Positions 9,332-17,266 of a stretch of 64,000 bases of DNA are shown here, piece after piece (position 1 is the first letter of the stretch; every line of letters begins with the position of its first letter). The notes under the pieces were generated by a model. It saw only the letters and a program-made list of their open reading frames with translations. It ran no database searches and had not been told where the DNA came from. The DNA lies in contig DQPL01000122.1 of the NCBI GenBank assembly GCA_015664885.1, positions 62,001-126,000 of the forward strand. The letters run 5' to 3'. A program made the position numbers and the translations under genes. The DNA is from Gemmatimonadota bacterium (GTDB lineage Bacteria; Gemmatimonadota; Gemmatimonadetes; Longimicrobiales; Gaopeijiaceae).

Positions 9332-10147
9332 ATGACTCGCCCCGCAAATGGACTCCCTCGCCCGGGACAGGCGCTGGGACTCGTCGCCTTCGTGGCGCTT
9401 CTCTTTCTTCTCTTGGGCGTTCGCCTTCAGATCTGGCTCGGCGAGAGCGGGCTGCTCGCCGCCGAGTGGCTCCTGCTCTTCCTACCGGCGCTGCTCTTTG
9501 TGTACTTGGGGGGCTTCGACGTCCGGAGCACGCTATCGCTCGGCCGTCCTACTCGGCGCGGCGCATTAGGGGCATTGCTGCTGATAGCGGGTGCCACCCC
9601 GGCCGCGTGGTTCGTCGGGTGGCTGCAAACGTTCTTCCTGCCGATCCCCTGGGAGATTCTCGAGGGTCTCGAAGAGCTCGTGACAGCCGACAGCGCGGGG
9701 CGCCTCGTGTGGCTACTGCTGCTCCTCGCGGTGACGCCCGCCTTCTGTGAGGAGATCGTTTTCCGGGGTGTGCTTCTCGCGGGTACGCGCAAGCTGGATC
9801 CCTGGCGGTTCGTCTTGCTCAACGGCGCGTTGTTCGGCGCGTTCCATCTGTCGTTCCAGACAGTGATCCGGTTCCTCCCGACCGCCTGCTTGGGTATCGT
9901 CATCGCTTGGGCTGTGTGGCGCACCGCCTCGATCTGGACCGGTGTGCTCATGCATCTCATCAACAACGCGTCGATCGTCGTACTCGCGTCCATGCCCAGC
10001 TCGAGGGAACTGCTGTCAGATCCCGAGGCTCCACCTCCGCTTTGGCTGGTTCCGTTCGCAGTGGCTGCGCTGACGCTGGGCGTCCGCATGCTGCGCGCTG
10101 AAGGTGCGGACGCTTCTCATTCAAAAAAAAACGAAAGCGAGACTTGA
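9332..10147 (+). CDS. CPBP-family intramembrane metalloprotease
   Basis: A 271-residue, very hydrophobic protein with about seven to eight membrane segments. The three motifs of the CPBP (Abi/Rce1) family are visible: EEIVFRG near residue 148, the FxxxH motif in FGAFHLSFQ near 170, and a third conserved stretch in HLINNAS near 210. The glutamates and histidines form the predicted metal site within the membrane. Family members process prenylated or lipidated proteins or act in bacteriocin self-protection; the target here is unknown. Nine consecutive A bases occur just before the stop. Its TGA overlaps an ATG (TGATG) that opens the interrupted 5' part of thrC. Confidence 0.85.
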   Translation: MTRPANGLPRPGQALGLVAFVALLFLLLGVRLQIWLGESGLLAAEWLLLFLPALLFVYLGGFDVRSTLSLGRPTRRGALGALLLIAGATPAAWFVGWLQTFFLPIPWEILEGLEELVTADSAGRLVWLLLLLAVTPAFCEEIVFRGVLLAGTRKLDPWRFVLLNGALFGAFHLSFQTVIRFLPTACLGIVIAWAVWRTASIWTGVLMHLINNASIVVLASMPSSRELLSDPEAPPPLWLVPFAVAALTLGVRMLRAEGADASHSKKNESET

Positions 10148-10224
10148 TGTCGAAGCAGTCACACTTCCCCGGCGCCAGCCACCTCGAGTGCACAGGCACC
10201 GGAGAAATCGTGGAGAGCTAACAG
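10147..10224 (+). pseudogene. N-terminal segment of threonine synthase, cut off by in-frame TAA
   Basis: ATG 10147 overlaps the protease stop and opens 24 codons ending at TAA 10219. The frame is the same as the thrC frame that resumes right after it. The encoded HLECTGTGEIVES, joined to the downstream GLSAVGKPLFARYDL, matches the usual start of bacterial threonine synthases, where a short metal-knuckle-like stretch precedes a conserved GxPLxxRYDL. Only the single TAA breaks the expected protein. The second and later knuckle cysteines are already missing, so zinc is probably not bound. Confidence 0.6.
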
Positions 10225-11337
10225 TTGATTGGGTTGTCGGCTGTGGGCAAACCGCTCTTCGCGCGCTACGACCTGGACGCCGTCGCCGACCGGTTCACGC
10301 CGGACGCGGTCGCCGGGCGTGAGGCCGGCCTGTGGCGTTACGAGGAGGTTCTTCCGGTGCGGAATCGTTCCGCCCAAGTGAAGCTGGGGGAGGGTTGGAC
10401 ACCGCTCATCGATGCCCCGCGCTGTGCGTCGCGTCTCGGCGTCAGCAGGGTGTGGATCAAGGACGAAGGTCAGAATCCGACCGGTAGCTTCAAGGATCGC
10501 GGTCTCTGCCTCGCAGTTTCGCGGGCTCTCGAGTTGGGCGCGAAGGAACTCGCGCTTCCTTCTGCCGGCAACGCCGGCAGTGCCGCCGCGGCATACGGAG
10601 CCGCCGCTGGTCTACGCGTGCATGTGGTCGTTCCTTCTGACACGCCCAGGCCGATCCTCGAAGAGATGGCCGCGTTCGGAGCGGACGTTGAGCTGCTCAA
10701 TGGCCTCATCAGTGATTGTGGCAAGGTCGTGAGAAAGGGCGTCGAGCAGTACGGATGGTTCGACCTCTCCACGCTCAAGGAGCCGTATCGCGTAGAGGGG
10801 AAGAAGACGACGGGCTACGAGCTCCACGAGCAGCTGGGGGGGCGACTTCCCGACTCGATCGTCTACCCTACCGGCGGTGGCACCGGTCTGATCGGGATGT
10901 GGAAGGCCTTCGACGAAATGGAGCGTCTGGGCTGGATCGGCTCCGAGCGACCCAAGATGTTCACCGTTCAGGCCTCCGGCTGCGCGCCCATGGTGCGGGC
11001 GTGGGCGGCCGGGGAGGAGGAGAGCGCCGAGATGTGGCAAGGAGCTACCACGTACGCCTCGGGTCTGCGTGTGCCCGGGACGGTGGGGGACTTCCTCATC
11101 CTGCGGGCTCTCCGTGAGTCTGGCGGCGGGGCGGTCGCGGTTGCGGACCATGTGATGGCGGAATGGGTCCGCCACATTGGCACGGATACTGGAATCTTCG
11201 CGGCACCAGAGGGTGGCGCGACGGCAGCCGCGGTCCCCATGCTGATGGAGATGGGCCTGATCTCTACCGACGATGAGGTGGTACTCTTCAATACGGGAAG
11301 TGGTCTCAAATACGTTGGAATGGAGCCTATCGACTAG
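10225..11337 (+). CDS. thrC: Threonine synthase (PLP-dependent)
   Basis: A 370-residue PLP enzyme that converts O-phosphohomoserine to threonine. The PLP lysine lies in NPTGSFKDRG (about residue 90), the phosphate-binding glycine loop is seen in YPTGGGTGLIG, and the substrate region in SAGNAGSAAAAY. The only possible start downstream of an in-frame TAA (10219) is TTG 10225, with GGAGAG 9-14 bases upstream. Conserved family residues (GKPLFARYDL) begin ten residues later, so most of the fold is intact. The gene stands alone between the protease and a small membrane protein. No threonine attenuator is evident in front of it. Confidence 0.85.
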   Translation: MIGLSAVGKPLFARYDLDAVADRFTPDAVAGREAGLWRYEEVLPVRNRSAQVKLGEGWTPLIDAPRCASRLGVSRVWIKDEGQNPTGSFKDRGLCLAVSRALELGAKELALPSAGNAGSAAAAYGAAAGLRVHVVVPSDTPRPILEEMAAFGADVELLNGLISDCGKVVRKGVEQYGWFDLSTLKEPYRVEGKKTTGYELHEQLGGRLPDSIVYPTGGGTGLIGMWKAFDEMERLGWIGSERPKMFTVQASGCAPMVRAWAAGEEESAEMWQGATTYASGLRVPGTVGDFLILRALRESGGGAVAVADHVMAEWVRHIGTDTGIFAAPEGGATAAAVPMLMEMGLISTDDEVVLFNTGSGLKYVGMEPID

Positions 11338-11350
11338 TGATGGCACGCTG

Positions 11351-11602
11351 ATGGTCGCCCTTTTCTGGATCGTCTTCTGGGCGGGACTGGTCGTACTGGC
11401 CTTCGCCGCCGGCATCAGTCTCCGGGTGCGCCTGCATAGGCACGTGCGCGCTCGCATTCCCGTGCTCGACGACGAGGCCCTGGACACGATCCTGAACACT
11501 GGGATCCTCACCGACGACGATGAACCGCTCGACATCCGAGAGATCGATGAGGAAGAGCGAAAGTTCTGGTCCGAGAGCTGGGACGAGCCTGAGGAATTGT
11601 GA
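11351..11602 (+). CDS. Small single-pass membrane protein of unknown function
   Basis: An 83-residue protein starting at ATG 11351, 13 bases after thrC. One N-terminal membrane segment (about 3-23, FWIVFWAGLVVLAFAAGISL) is followed by an Arg/His-rich stretch and an acidic tail (DEEERKFWSESWDEPEEL). I do not recognise the family. The spacing from thrC suggests co-transcription. Confidence 0.55.
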   Translation: MVALFWIVFWAGLVVLAFAAGISLRVRLHRHVRARIPVLDDEALDTILNTGILTDDDEPLDIREIDEEERKFWSESWDEPEEL

Positions 11603-11634
11603 GCGGGCGGAGGCTCTTCGGAGCTGCCTCGTCT

Positions 11635-12168
11635 TCAGCTCGGCTCGAATCGGTAGTAGATGCCGGGCAGCGGAACCCACCTACCGGTGAGCGGTAGCTC
11701 GTCCTCGGGGTCGGTGCGCCGAACCCAAAGAGCTCGACTCACGTTCAGGCTGGCACCCAGCGAGTGCGCGCTGGCCAGGTTCCAGTCGACGCCCACGGGC
11801 GCCCTCAGCACAGCCGCGAGGCCGAGTCTCCCGTCCGACGGCTTGGCAGCCACCAGCCAAAGGCCGGCACCCACGAAGGGTCTCGCGGCCTTGGCGCCGA
11901 AGTACTGCTTTACCGCGATCGAGAGGCTCAGGTCTTGAAAGGCCCAGGTGCCCAAGGTCAGGTCGAGGCTGCGGTTGCCGTCGAAGAACTCGAGCACCAG
12001 ACCCATTGTGCCCACACCTCCGACGCTGACCCCGATCCGGACGCCAGAGTCGTCCGCGGCGCTCTGACCATTGATGGCCGAAGGGACACAGATCAAGGCC
12101 AAGATCACCGCCGCGGGAAGGGCGACACTCGGCACCGAGATGGGGCTGGACATGGAGAGTCGGGTCAT
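11635..12168 (-). CDS. Secreted hypothetical protein, possible small beta-barrel
   Basis: A 177-residue protein with a hydrophobic signal peptide (about 15-35, ending INGQS). The mature part is rich in alternating Gly/aromatic strands (VRIGVSVGGVGTMGLVLEFF, RPFVGAGLWLVAA) and ends in IYYRF near the C terminus. This suggests a small outer-membrane barrel or porin-like protein, but I cannot assign a family. ATG 12168 is chosen because the signal peptide follows; ATG 12153 is an alternative. It lies tail-to-tail with the small membrane protein and is divergent from the glycosidase gene. Confidence 0.55.
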   Translation of the reverse strand: MTRLSMSSPISVPSVALPAAVILALICVPSAINGQSAADDSGVRIGVSVGGVGTMGLVLEFFDGNRSLDLTLGTWAFQDLSLSIAVKQYFGAKAARPFVGAGLWLVAAKPSDGRLGLAAVLRAPVGVDWNLASAHSLGASLNVSRALWVRRTDPEDELPLTGRWVPLPGIYYRFEPS

Positions 12169-12219
12169 GAGAGCCGGAAGGTAGACAGGAGGTCGGGACG
12201 GGTCCACGGGCGGTCTCAC

Positions 12220-13149
12220 CTGCCTCGTCCCGCCGGATTTGTCGTAGCCCTGCTGACGTTGGCTGCGCTGGTGCCGGCTTGCGTTCCCCCTGATACGCCG
12301 CCTAGGCTCGACACTCGACTTCCAGCGGCGGTCTTCGAGATTGTCCAGCCGGACACGGTTCGCACGGAACGAATCGCCCCGGGCGTCCTGTACCGGTACC
12401 TGTGGTCTCCCTTGGGCCCGTGGGCCGTGCATCTGGTCGAGTCGGCACTCGACCAACGCTGCGATGTCGTGCTGGACGTCCTGCAGGCGGAGCCGCGAGA
12501 GACGGGGGGGGAAGGCCGAGAGCTCGTGACCAGCATGGTCGAGCGCGTCGGACCCGCGGTGCTGGCTGCGGTCAATGCCGACTTCTTCACGCCCGAAGGA
12601 CGGACGGTTGGCGCCGAAGTCGTAGATGGCAGGGTGACCGCGGCGCGCGCGCGCCCGGCGTTGGCTTGGAAGCCCGGCGAGCCCCCGTGGATCGGAGTGC
12701 CGAGCGTGCAAGGCGCGTGGATCGATGTCGGTTGGCCCATCTCGATAGAGGGTGGGGACGGTCAGACCCAAGCCGTGGGTGGCTTCCCAGAGCTGCTGGA
12801 CCAGGGCGAGCGAGTTGGAGACCTCGAGGTGCGCGAGCGCGTTGCCTTTGCGGCCTCTCGTCAGCCGCGGACCGCCGTGGCTTACGCCCCTGAACGTGGC
12901 CTCCTGTGGCTCGTGGTAGTCGATGGGCGCCAGCCGCCGCATTCGAACGGGATGACGCTGCCCGAGCTCGCGTCCCTCTTCGAGGCGCTCGGCGCGACTG
13001 AGGCACTCAACCTGGACGGGGGCGGCTCCTCGGTCATGGTGCTCGGCGGACGGGCCATCAACAGCCCATCGGATGCGGACGGCGAGCGCGCAGTCGTAAA
13101 CGCACTCGCCATCCGTCGGGACCGAGCAGCGTGTGAAGCTGCGAAGTAG
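12220..13149 (+). CDS. Phosphodiester glycosidase-family lipoprotein
   Basis: A secreted protein of the NAGPA/phosphodiester-glycosidase (formerly DUF2233) family. The N terminus has a lipoprotein signal (VVALLTLAALVPAC). Conserved catalytic-domain motifs include VLAAVNADFFTPEGRTVG, GLLWLVVVDGRQPPHSNGMT and EALNLDGGGSSVMVLGG near the C terminus. The family removes sugar phosphodiesters from polysaccharides or glycoconjugates. The start is uncertain: the frame has no ATG, GTG or TTG at the right place. CTG 12220 opens the signal peptide, and an AGGAGG lies at 12187-12192, about 28 bases upstream, too far to serve it well. A sequence error at the start, or a non-standard start codon, is possible. 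Confidence 0.7.
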   Translation: MPRPAGFVVALLTLAALVPACVPPDTPPRLDTRLPAAVFEIVQPDTVRTERIAPGVLYRYLWSPLGPWAVHLVESALDQRCDVVLDVLQAEPRETGGEGRELVTSMVERVGPAVLAAVNADFFTPEGRTVGAEVVDGRVTAARARPALAWKPGEPPWIGVPSVQGAWIDVGWPISIEGGDGQTQAVGGFPELLDQGERVGDLEVRERVAFAASRQPRTAVAYAPERGLLWLVVVDGRQPPHSNGMTLPELASLFEALGATEALNLDGGGSSVMVLGGRAINSPSDADGERAVVNALAIRRDRAACEAAK

Positions 13150-13213
13150 CGATGCCCGTGGCTCCGAGGCCGAATCCGCTGGACACCGACCCTGCGGACT
13201 GCTCTTTTCTACG

Positions 13214-13253
13214 CTCCGTAGGCTCGGGGGGGCGGCCTCTCGAGCGTACGGAG
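13214..13253 (+). promoter_or_regulatory. Long inverted repeat in the leader of a TonB receptor gene
   Basis: Arms CTCCGTA at 13214-13220 and GCTC at 13222-13225 pair with GAGC at 13242-13245 and TACGGAG at 13247-13253, leaving one G-G mismatch and a 16-base G-rich loop. It sits 41 bases before the receptor ATG. No T run follows, so it is more likely a leader hairpin or operator than a terminator. I saw no cobalamin- or TPP-riboswitch core around it. Confidence 0.4.
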
Positions 13254-13293
13254 TCGCCCGCTCAGGGAATCCAGCTCCACTTCAGGAGAAGTC

Positions 13294-15474
13294 ATGTACG
13301 GCGGAAAGAACAGGAGCCCAAGAAAACCACGGCCCATCGCCATGATCATACTCGTTGCTATGATTGCTCTGACGCCGCCGAGCGGTGTTTTCGCGGCGCC
13401 CGCGTCGTCTGCTCCGTTGCTGCCACAACAGAGTGACACGATTCCGCTGGCACCGGTCGAAGTACAGGTTCTGCGGACGCCCATATCGCAGAGCGCTTCA
13501 CCGCTTCCGGTCTCGGTGTTGACCGGGAGGGATCTGCAGCGCGGGCGAAGTGGCTTCTTCTTAGGGGACGCTCTCCAGCTGCTTCCCGGCGTGCAGGTGC
13601 AGAACCGCTTCAACCCCGCCGTCGGGGAGCGGGTTGCAATTCGCGGATTCGGAGCTCGTGCCCAGTTCGGACTCCGAGGGATTAGAGTGGTCGTGGACGG
13701 GATCCCGGCGACGCTTCCCGATGGACAGAGTAGCCTCGATCACTTGGATATCGGTTCGCTCTCGCGGGTAGAGGCGCTGCGGGGACCAGCATCTGCGCTG
13801 TTTGGAAACGCAGCGGGCGGGGTGCTGTCCTTCACGACCCGACCTCCTGCGACGACGCCGTTCGACACGGAAGTCATGGGCGTGACAGGCAGTGACGGGC
13901 TATGGCGCGGCCAGGTGACTGCATCTGGAACGGTGGACGAAACGGGCTACCTGGTGACCGTGTCGGGGCAGAGGTGGAACGGCTATCGTACGATAGCCGC
14001 CGGCTCGCCGCGCATCGATACGCTCGGCACGAACTACGGAGGGTCTGATCGGCTCGGGTTCAACGCGCGAGTCACGACTCCGCTCGCGGGAGGCCAACTC
14101 TCCCTGACCGCGAATGCGCTGGATCTGGACGCCGAGAACGCCGGGTCGAAGAAGGACGACGCCGACGTCCTCTTCCGTGAAGTCAACGACCTCTATCTCA
14201 GGTTCAGGACCGGGAAAACGCTAAAGCAGCAGCAGGCTGGCGTGCGCTGGGCAGGACCTCTCGGGGGTGCGCTTGAAGCCGACTTCTCGGCATACGGCGT
14301 GCACCGGACCATCAACAATCCCATTCCCTTCGACGTCATCGATCTCGCGAGGAAGGGAGGGGGCGTTCGCGCCCAGCTGGGCAGTACGGTTGCCGCTGGT
14401 TCTGGGGAGTTCAACTGGTTAGGCGGGTTCGAATACAACTTGCAGAACGACGACCGCTCGGAGATCTCGAGAGGCTTCGGGACGGGGCAGCCTGCCGCGG
14501 GAGCCACCCCGTTCCTCGATCAGGCTGAGGACGTGCGGAGCGCGAGTCTCTTTTTTCAGGGCACACTGCAGCTACCAAGTGGAGCGATCGCTCTCGCAGG
14601 CCTCCGGTACGACAACCATGAATTCACTGCCGACGATCACGTGCCCGTGACTGCGGAGAACGCCGATGACTCAGGTACGCGGACTATGGACGCGGTAAGT
14701 CCTTCCATCGGAATCAGCATACCGGCGGGCGAGTCCGTCCACTTGTTTGCTTCGGCTAGCACCGTGTTCGAAACACCAACGACCAGCGAACTGGGAAATC
14801 AGCCGAATGCGGCTGGTGGTTTCAACCCAAGCCTCGATCCGATGAGGGGAGAGTCCTTCGAGTTGGGGATCCGTGGCACCGTGGGATCGAATGCCGCCTT
14901 CGAACTCACTGGATACAACACGAATCTGCGCAACGAACTCGTCCGCTTTGAGCTGGAGGGCTTCGACGACGTGAGCTACTTCCGGAACTCCGGCGAGTCG
15001 CGGCATCGCGGTCTGGAAGCGACGCTGTCCGTCGTGTCGGACGACGGAGCCGTCCGGGCGGATGTGACGTACGCACGCATCGACGCACAATTCGAGGAGT
15101 ACGTGTTGGGTGGGGACGACCTGAGCGGAAACAAGCTTCCAGGTGTGTCGCCGAACCGAGGCCAGGCTGTTCTCCGCTTTAGCCCCGGGGGGGCGTGGGC
15201 CGAGATTGCCGGGACGTACGTGGACGAAGTGCCTGTCAACGATCGCAATACGACGACGACGCCCTCCTACTTCCTAGTGGATCTCAGGGCCGGACTCGAC
15301 GAGATCGCGCTGGGCACCATGAACCTGTCCCCGTGGGTCGCGCTGACGAATGCGCTGGACCAAGATTACATCGCTTCGGTGGCCGTGAATGCGTTCGGTA
15401 GCCGCTTCTTCGAGCCAGGACCCGATATGTCCTTCCAGATCGGCTTCCGAGCATTCTGGGGAGGCAGCCGCTAG
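13294..15474 (+). CDS. TonB-dependent outer membrane receptor
   Basis: A 726-residue receptor starting at ATG 13294 behind AGGAGAAG. After a signal segment (about 12-38), the plug domain contains a TonB-box-like region near PVEVQVLRTPI, followed by LQLLPGVQVQNR, VAIRGFGARAQFGLRGI and VDGIPATLPDGQSSLDHLD. The LRGPASALFGNAAGG motif is typical of FecA/siderophore-type plugs. The remaining 550 residues form the 22-strand barrel (FETPTTSELGNQP, FELGIRG, GLEATLS). It would import an iron chelate or similar ligand using TonB energy. A stable hairpin lies in its leader. It is convergent with the gene at 15671. Confidence 0.92.
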   Translation: MYGGKNRSPRKPRPIAMIILVAMIALTPPSGVFAAPASSAPLLPQQSDTIPLAPVEVQVLRTPISQSASPLPVSVLTGRDLQRGRSGFFLGDALQLLPGVQVQNRFNPAVGERVAIRGFGARAQFGLRGIRVVVDGIPATLPDGQSSLDHLDIGSLSRVEALRGPASALFGNAAGGVLSFTTRPPATTPFDTEVMGVTGSDGLWRGQVTASGTVDETGYLVTVSGQRWNGYRTIAAGSPRIDTLGTNYGGSDRLGFNARVTTPLAGGQLSLTANALDLDAENAGSKKDDADVLFREVNDLYLRFRTGKTLKQQQAGVRWAGPLGGALEADFSAYGVHRTINNPIPFDVIDLARKGGGVRAQLGSTVAAGSGEFNWLGGFEYNLQNDDRSEISRGFGTGQPAAGATPFLDQAEDVRSASLFFQGTLQLPSGAIALAGLRYDNHEFTADDHVPVTAENADDSGTRTMDAVSPSIGISIPAGESVHLFASASTVFETPTTSELGNQPNAAGGFNPSLDPMRGESFELGIRGTVGSNAAFELTGYNTNLRNELVRFELEGFDDVSYFRNSGESRHRGLEATLSVVSDDGAVRADVTYARIDAQFEEYVLGGDDLSGNKLPGVSPNRGQAVLRFSPGGAWAEIAGTYVDEVPVNDRNTTTTPSYFLVDLRAGLDEIALGTMNLSPWVALTNALDQDYIASVAVNAFGSRFFEPGPDMSFQIGFRAFWGGSR

Positions 15475-15480
15475 GAGGTT

Positions 15481-15670
15481 CTACCTGCGGTCTTGGATGG
15501 TCGCCAGAAGGATCGCAACTTCGGCACCCCGGGGGACGAGCGCGCGCCGTGAGGCGCTCGCCCCGTCCGAGCGCGTTGCGTCCAGACGCAAGCTCGACCC
15601 GTGAGGGACGTCACAAAGCAGGAAGATGCCGCCGCGCATCGGTCTTGGTCTCGACCGTCGCACGGCTCCC
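15481..15670 (-). pseudogene. Out-of-frame C-terminal part of the carboxypeptidase-regulatory-domain protein
   Basis: Directly after the stop of the gene at 15671-17167, another minus-strand frame reads a typical end of a carboxypeptidase-regulatory-like repeat: GGIFLLCDVPHGSSLRL and ending VAILLATIQDRR (stop at 15481). The upstream gene stops in the middle of its second such repeat (GRVTDASGRPQADVVIKLAW). The two halves are one domain separated by a change of frame near 15671-15695. Confidence 0.6.
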
Positions 15671-17167
15671 TTACGACCCGAGTGTCCACTCACGAGGCGT
15701 TTCGCCAGCGGGGCCTCGAGGGACTGCGAGCAACTGCGGTCGGTACGAGTCCGTTTCTTCCCACGCCAGCTTTATCACGACGTCCGCTTGGGGCCGACCC
15801 GACGCGTCGGTCACTCTGCCGAGTAATGGTGCCGTCTGGGGCGGGCGTAGAGTTCCACCGCAAAGCTCGTCCAACACGTCGGCGAGCGCGGGCACCCGTA
15901 GGGTGACGTGCGTCATCTCACCAAGCTGGCTCACGACCTCGGTGACCGGAGCGGGGAGCCCGAGTGTGTCGAGCAGCGTGTGCCGAACGACGAGCTTGTG
16001 CAGGCCGCCGGCGAGGCCAGGCAGCAGAAAGGGCCCGTCTGCTTCAACCGCGCGCTCCTCGCCGCTACCCAGAACGCGAACAGTGGCCGAGGCGGCCTCG
16101 CCCACTCGTATGGAGTCTTGTGCCGAGCCCGCGATCGTGGCTGTGGACGATTCGAGCACGATCTCGCCTGAACTATCGGCGACGCGCCACGCGATGCCGC
16201 CCTCGTCCCGGTACCCGCGTCGACGCAAGCGGCCGCGTCGGTGGACATCCATGATCGGCATGTGGATCCACCACTCCCGCACGATCCAAGTCCCGTTCGG
16301 TAGTCGTGTGAAGTTCACGAACCCACCTGGCTCCCCGATCTCCTTGTTCGAGGAGACATTCACGTACGAAAACTCCAGCCGGTCCAGTTCGGCGGTTTCT
16401 TCGTCGAGCCATAGCACGCCCTCGATATCCGGTAGCGTCCGACCCTCGACGGGCTCGAAAACCAGGCCGATGGAGCCGGCTTCGCCGCGACGCACTCCCA
16501 TGCAATGTGTGTCGATGAACGCGTCACTCAGAAACGCCTCGGCGTCCGGGGCGTGGTAGATCGTGCCGGACTCGACATCCTCCTGGACGAAGCCGTCGGC
16601 TATTAGCCCCTCCACGGGCACACTCACGAACGGCGCGTTAGTTGAGCCCCGCTTGAACGCCCGATTCTCGTCCAGGATGCGCTCTCCACTGCGGTCGAGG
16701 TCCCGAACAAAATGAAGCAGCGTATAGCGGTAGATGCCCGTCGACTGCGTCCATGCCGCGGCCTCGAGAGCTTTTCGGGCCTCCTCCCAAACTCGGGCGG
16801 TGACGCGCCCTTCCTCGGGCCGGACTTCGCACCGACGCGATCCTGAGACGTCGAGCCCACGAAGGCGAATGGGGCGGATCGGGACAGCGATGCGTCGGAA
16901 CGTACCGCGCACGGGCACGTCGAAGGGATCCGTCGTAAGGCTCGCGTACCCGATCCGGTCCACACGGACGTGGTAGCGTCCGGGGTGGTCCGCCCGCATC
17001 GTGAAACCGCCGCCGGCGTCGGAGAGCACTCGGTCGACGGCCTCGCCATCGAAGTCGAATAAAACGACCATCGCGCCGGCTAGACGTGTCCCGGTGCCGT
17101 CCTCTGCGGCGACACCTCGCACGGTCTGCGCCGCGAGGTGACTCGCGAGCGCCATCAAGCACATCAA
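15671..17167 (-). CDS. Secreted protein with carboxypeptidase regulatory-like domains, C terminus frameshifted
   Basis: A 498-residue exported protein (signal peptide MMCLMALASHLAAQT). The first carboxypeptidase regulatory-like, Ig-type fold covers about 15-100 (LAGAMVVLFDFDGEAVDRVL, GGGFTMRA, YHVRVDRIGY). The middle (about 110-330) resembles the large domain common in Gemmatimonadota proteins of this class (GVLWLDEETAELDRLEF, WIVREWWIHMPI). A second regulatory-like repeat begins near residue 440 but is broken by a stop; its continuation is in another frame down to 15481. Function is unknown; such proteins are usually surface or periplasmic. It faces the TonB receptor tail-to-tail. Confidence 0.65.
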   Translation of the reverse strand: MMCLMALASHLAAQTVRGVAAEDGTGTRLAGAMVVLFDFDGEAVDRVLSDAGGGFTMRADHPGRYHVRVDRIGYASLTTDPFDVPVRGTFRRIAVPIRPIRLRGLDVSGSRRCEVRPEEGRVTARVWEEARKALEAAAWTQSTGIYRYTLLHFVRDLDRSGERILDENRAFKRGSTNAPFVSVPVEGLIADGFVQEDVESGTIYHAPDAEAFLSDAFIDTHCMGVRRGEAGSIGLVFEPVEGRTLPDIEGVLWLDEETAELDRLEFSYVNVSSNKEIGEPGGFVNFTRLPNGTWIVREWWIHMPIMDVHRRGRLRRRGYRDEGGIAWRVADSSGEIVLESSTATIAGSAQDSIRVGEAASATVRVLGSGEERAVEADGPFLLPGLAGGLHKLVVRHTLLDTLGLPAPVTEVVSQLGEMTHVTLRVPALADVLDELCGGTLRPPQTAPLLGRVTDASGRPQADVVIKLAWEETDSYRPQLLAVPRGPAGETPREWTLGS

Positions 17168-17266
17168 GACCAGACATGGAATTCACACCCGTGAACTATA
17201 CGTCGCGGGCCGGCTCTCCGCCCGCCCGGGGTGCCGACGCCCGGGGGCGGCCGCTAGCTTGGCGCC

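Noticed and set aside
10125-10133. Run of nine A as a programmed slippage site at the end of the CPBP protease
   Set aside because: It changes only the last few residues; no longer frame with a conserved domain would be reached.
12172-12219. AGGAGG as ribosome-binding site fixing the glycosidase start
   Set aside because: No ATG, GTG or TTG lies at a normal distance from it; the start stays unresolved.
13150-13293. Cobalamin riboswitch before the TonB receptor
   Set aside because: A stable hairpin and a GGGAA are present, but the GCCACTG B12 box and overall order are not.
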